A DNA stretch of 7,055 nucleotides from an uncultured Clostridia bacterium. GTDB lineage: Bacteria; Bacillota; Clostridia; Oscillospirales; Acutalibacteraceae. Numbering within the stretch: position 1 is the stretch's first letter; the number at the start of each line of letters is the position of its first letter. Made by a program: the position numbers and the translations under genes. Positions 5,049 through 7,055 of this stretch are shown one piece after another. Under the pieces are notes generated by a model. The model saw only the letters and a program-made list of their open reading frames with translations, was not told the origin of the DNA and ran no database searches. The stretch is from the NCBI GenBank assembly GCA_945875045.1, contig CAMCIX010000079.1:1-7055 (forward strand), written 5' to 3'.

Positions 5049-6116
5049 ATGACAATAGGTCAAACCATAAAACTTTATAGAAAAGAAAAAAATTTCACAC
5101 AAAGTGAATTAGCAGAACTTATCGGGGTTTCTACACAAGCAATTTCAAAATGGGAAACAGATTCAGGAATGCCTGATATTTCACAAATTGTGCCACTCGC
5201 TCGTGTTCTTGAAATTTCAACCGACAAACTTTTAGGACATACCGACTCCGCTTTTGAAAAAGAAGTAACGGAGATTCGCAAAAAATTTGGGGGTATTAAC
5301 TTTATAAATGACTTAAATTACGCCCAAGAGTTATATGTTCTTACCTCTAAATTTTTTAACAAACATCCTGATGTTTCGGATATTGCAGTTGTCGCTTTAG
5401 AAACATATATCGAGTTGTTTGCCAAAGGAAAAATAAATGTATCAAAATCCGAGTTCTTGGAAGAATGTGAACGATACGGCAACAGTATTTTCAGATATGA
5501 AACGGTTGCAGACCGCATTTACAAAACACATTATTTAATGTCAAGAGCATATGATTTGTGTGGAGATAACAAAAAAGCGGAAAGTTATCTGCAAAATCTA
5601 CCGTATGTTTTTGGATTTAGGGATTATTGGGAAGCGGAAATTGCTTTTGCTGACGGTAAGAATGATATTGCTTTGGAGAAAGTCAAAAAGAGTTTTGCTC
5701 AAATGGCTCGTTTTACTTCTCGTTGCATAAGACTTGCAGGTAGAGTGGTTCGTGCAGGAGGGAAACCAAATGCAGATGAAATAAGTCTCCAACTTGACGA
5801 GTATATGTTAAGGCTCATAAATGCATTTTTGTCTGGTGGGGACTATTTGCCGCATAGACAAATTTTTCAGAAAACTTGTCTTTTACCGGGATTGGTTTCT
5901 CAAAATATCAAACTGGGTAATCTTGATAAAGCTAAAGAGCATATGCAGGAACTAATTAAAACACGTGACGAATTTTTTGCGTGTGTCGATAATCCAAATG
6001 ATAAGCATTGTTTAATGTTTATTGAGGGTGATCTTGATGGCTCTTGGAATACTACGAAAGAAAAAATTAACGAACGAGTATCAAGCGCAGAAAAAGCATT
6101 AAAACAAATTTATTGA
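5049..6116 (+). CDS. XRE-family helix-turn-helix regulator with long helical C-terminal domain
   Basis: This 355-residue cytoplasmic regulator has an N-terminal XRE/HTH_3 domain (residues 2-62): TIGQTIKLYRKEKNFTQSEL, AELIGVSTQAISKWETDSGM, then PDISQIVPLARVLEISTDKLLG. The helix-turn-helix with QAISKWE is textbook. The remaining 290 residues are mostly amphipathic helices and may form TPR-like repeats (for example AESYLQNLPYVFG, EAEIAFADGKNDIALEKVKK, and GNLDKAKEHMQEL), suggesting a ligand- or peptide-sensing half, though no known domain is named with confidence. I preferred ATG 5049 to the upstream in-frame ATG at 5001 because AAGG (5037-5040) stands 8 bases before 5049 and the HTH domain begins directly there. 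The -10 at 4991-4996 also makes 5001 too close to the transcription start. It is transcribed alone and ends at a terminator 53 bases later. Targets are unknown. Confidence 0.88.
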   Translation: MTIGQTIKLYRKEKNFTQSELAELIGVSTQAISKWETDSGMPDISQIVPLARVLEISTDKLLGHTDSAFEKEVTEIRKKFGGINFINDLNYAQELYVLTSKFFNKHPDVSDIAVVALETYIELFAKGKINVSKSEFLEECERYGNSIFRYETVADRIYKTHYLMSRAYDLCGDNKKAESYLQNLPYVFGFRDYWEAEIAFADGKNDIALEKVKKSFAQMARFTSRCIRLAGRVVRAGGKPNADEISLQLDEYMLRLINAFLSGGDYLPHRQIFQKTCLLPGLVSQNIKLGNLDKAKEHMQELIKTRDEFFACVDNPNDKHCLMFIEGDLDGSWNTTKEKINERVSSAEKALKQIY

Positions 6117-6169
6117 CGAAAATTTCGGTTTTAATGTAGAAAAGATTTAATAATGATTTCAAGAACATT

Positions 6170-6206
6170 AACGGCCTGCCTCGGTTGGGGACAGGTCGTT
6201 GTTTTA
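6170..6206 (+). terminator. Intrinsic terminator of the XRE regulator gene
   Basis: AACGGCCTG (6170-6178) pairs with CAGGTCGTT (6192-6200), with one G-U pair and inner CC-GG pairing possible. A GTTTTA tail follows. It lies 53 bases after the stop at 6114-6116. Confidence 0.72.
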
Positions 6207-6277
6207 CGGGAATAATTTTTATATGAGTGTCTCTTTTTTATGACTATGATTTACGCTTTGCAATGATAAGATGATAC

Positions 6278-6481
6278 TCATTTAGAAATGACAGTCACAG
6301 ATTATTTGTAGAATAATTGAAGATTTATTTTAGGCAGGCAAACTGTCATTTTGAAATGACGAGGTTCATTTTGATATGACAGGATACCTCTCATTTTGAA
6401 ATGATTTTGTCGTTGTCGTTTCGGGATGATTTTATGCCTTTCGTTTTGAAATGAGCTAAAGTTTCTTTCGCTTTGAAATGC
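6278..6481. repeat. Array of seven 14-bp palindromes (TCATTTTGAAATGA type)
   Basis: Copies are at 6278-6291, 6346-6359, 6366-6379, 6391-6404, 6416-6429, 6441-6454 and 6468-6481. The second and fourth are exact TCATTTTGAAATGA; the others vary (TCATTTAGAAATGA, TCATTTTGATATGA, TCGTTTCGGGATGA, TCGTTTTGAAATGA, TCGCTTTGAAATGC). Starts from the third copy on are 25, 25, 25 and 27 bp apart; the spacers are about 11 bp and differ in sequence. A reverse-orientation relative, TCATTTCAAAATAA, lies at 6672-6685 and a half copy, TTGAAATGACA, at 6613-6623. The region has no gene. The function may be a regulator-binding array, iterons or a degenerate repeat element; the sequence does not decide. Confidence 0.8.
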
Positions 6482-6548
6482 TTAGATTGCTCACCCTCTT
6501 GTCAACCTCAAAATGTAAATAATCTTTTTATCATAAAAAACTGAAAAT

Positions 6549-6610
6549 GTGTCGCTCAAATGCGTAATAAATAAAGGAAAAAAATTTCAAAATTTGAGCG
6601 ATACTTTTTT
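6549..6610 (+). terminator. Long-loop hairpin with T-tract
   Basis: GTGTCGCTCAAAT (6549-6561) pairs with ATTTGAGCGATAC (6592-6604) over 13 bp, with one G-U pair, around a 30-base AT-rich loop. TTTTTT (6605-6610) follows directly, as in intrinsic terminators. No gene precedes it on this strand within 430 bases. It may end an unseen transcript from the palindrome array, or be the end of a small RNA. Confidence 0.45.
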
Positions 6611-6815
6611 GCTTGAAATGACAGTAATTTCAAAAAGAATTACTCACGCAAAAAAACTCTCAAAACTCTTATCATTTCAAAATAAAAGTCAATCTCTATA
6701 GATTTTTCCTTATTGTGCATTAGGAAGCGAGAATCTGTGTTAGACTGCGTGTACTTCCAAAAAACATACATTTGTGGTCAGTTTAGTGTCATTCATAGTC
6801 ATTTGAGTGCGATTA
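6611..6815. other. Gene-free AT-rich region
   Basis: I see no coding frame, tRNA or strong hairpin here. It carries the half palindrome at 6613-6623, the reverse-oriented palindrome copy at 6672-6685, and a weak GGAAG/CTTCC inverted pair near 6722 and 6755. With the array and hairpin before it, nearly all of 6207-6815 is noncoding. Confidence 0.5.
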
Positions 6816-7028
6816 TCATACCATTACAATAATTACCCTATAAGGGGGACGCTGTAATTCATAAACGTCGTTTTGATGAAAAACCAAAAAAATGATTAAA
6901 AACTTCTTTATATTGACGCCCCATATTCCACCCCATGTTTTAAAATCATTAGCACCCCATATTTCAACCAAAGTTTTTTTAATAGTTGCCAACCCAAATT
7001 CACCCCCATGATTAATCCAATAACGCAA
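6816..7028 (-). CDS. Doubtful small reading frame, Trp/Gly-rich, possibly a gene remnant
   Basis: On the minus strand a TTG-initiated frame of 70 codons reads LRYWINHGGEFGLATIKKTL, then VEIWGANDFKTWGGIWGVN and a hydrophobic KKFLIIFLVFH stretch. The repeated IWG/TWGG units are unusual for random AT-rich DNA. However, there is no ribosome binding site, and a TAA stands in frame just upstream with a protein-like WIQKKFK before it, suggesting the end of a decayed gene continuing past the window. I do not recognise it. Confidence 0.22.
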   Translation of the reverse strand: MRYWINHGGEFGLATIKKTLVEIWGANDFKTWGGIWGVNIKKFLIIFLVFHQNDVYELQRPPYRVIIVMV

Positions 7029-7055
7029 ACCTTATTTAAATTTTTTTTGAATCCA

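Noticed and set aside
6278..6481. CRISPR array
   Set aside because: Repeats are 14 bp and diverge, spacers are 6-13 bp with one long gap, and there are no cas genes; this does not fit CRISPR dimensions.
6890..7010. G-quadruplex on the minus strand from several GGGG runs
   Set aside because: The loops between G-runs are mostly longer than 7 bases, so a stable quadruplex is unlikely.

Overview
The window is AT-rich bacterial DNA with AGGAG-type ribosome binding sites and protein families typical of Firmicutes (Clostridia-like gut lineages). It looks like a metagenome-assembled contig. Two stretches are Illumina Nextera library adapter rather than genome: positions 1-46 (end of P7, an 8-base i7 index, then adapter and mosaic end) and 4804-4837 (the opposite orientation, inside a gene). 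Sequence continuity next to them cannot be trusted. The first adapter translates to a false N-terminus (GSEMCIRDR) and the second to a false C-terminus (LSLIHISETTRP).

Layout. Positions 57-2182 (+) form a tight four-gene run. It begins with a five-helix membrane protein fused to, or misjoined with, most of an MmcQ/YjbR-family protein. DNA-3-methyladenine glycosylase I (tag), a TIGR04076-type small protein and an ArsC/Spx-family thioredoxin-fold protein follow. A short C-terminal gene fragment lies at 2202-2333. Positions 2425-3081 (+) encode a von Willebrand factor A (VWA) protein with an intact metal site; its ribosome binding site lies in one arm of a perfect 11-bp inverted repeat. Positions 3095-3358 are a 264-bp gene-poor segment bounded by imperfect inverted repeats and carrying a degraded reading frame.

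Positions 3361-4474 (-) hold two overlapping genes for paralogous proteins, each with what look like two ribbon-helix-helix-like modules and a shared KYFS motif. I do not recognise them as a named family. A perfect 10-bp inverted repeat in their upstream region is a candidate operator. Divergent from them, at 4657 (+), is a Phd/YefM antitoxin gene split by the adapter; its last 14 codons reappear immediately after the adapter in another frame. No toxin gene follows. A near-identical 19-bp direct repeat flanks this antitoxin locus.

Positions 5049-6116 (+) encode an XRE-type helix-turn-helix regulator with a long helical C-terminal half. It has a good promoter and an intrinsic terminator. The last 850 bases have no convincing gene. 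They contain seven copies of a 14-bp palindrome related to TCATTTTGAAATGA, five of them about 25 bp apart, a long-loop hairpin with a T-tract, and a weak Trp/Gly-rich reading frame.

The first four genes look like small housekeeping or stress functions carried together. The part from 3095 onward looks like accessory DNA. The most unusual genuine signals are the paralogous gene pair with its inverted repeat and the palindrome array. The most consequential signals for a user of this record are the adapter insertions and the likely chimeric first gene.
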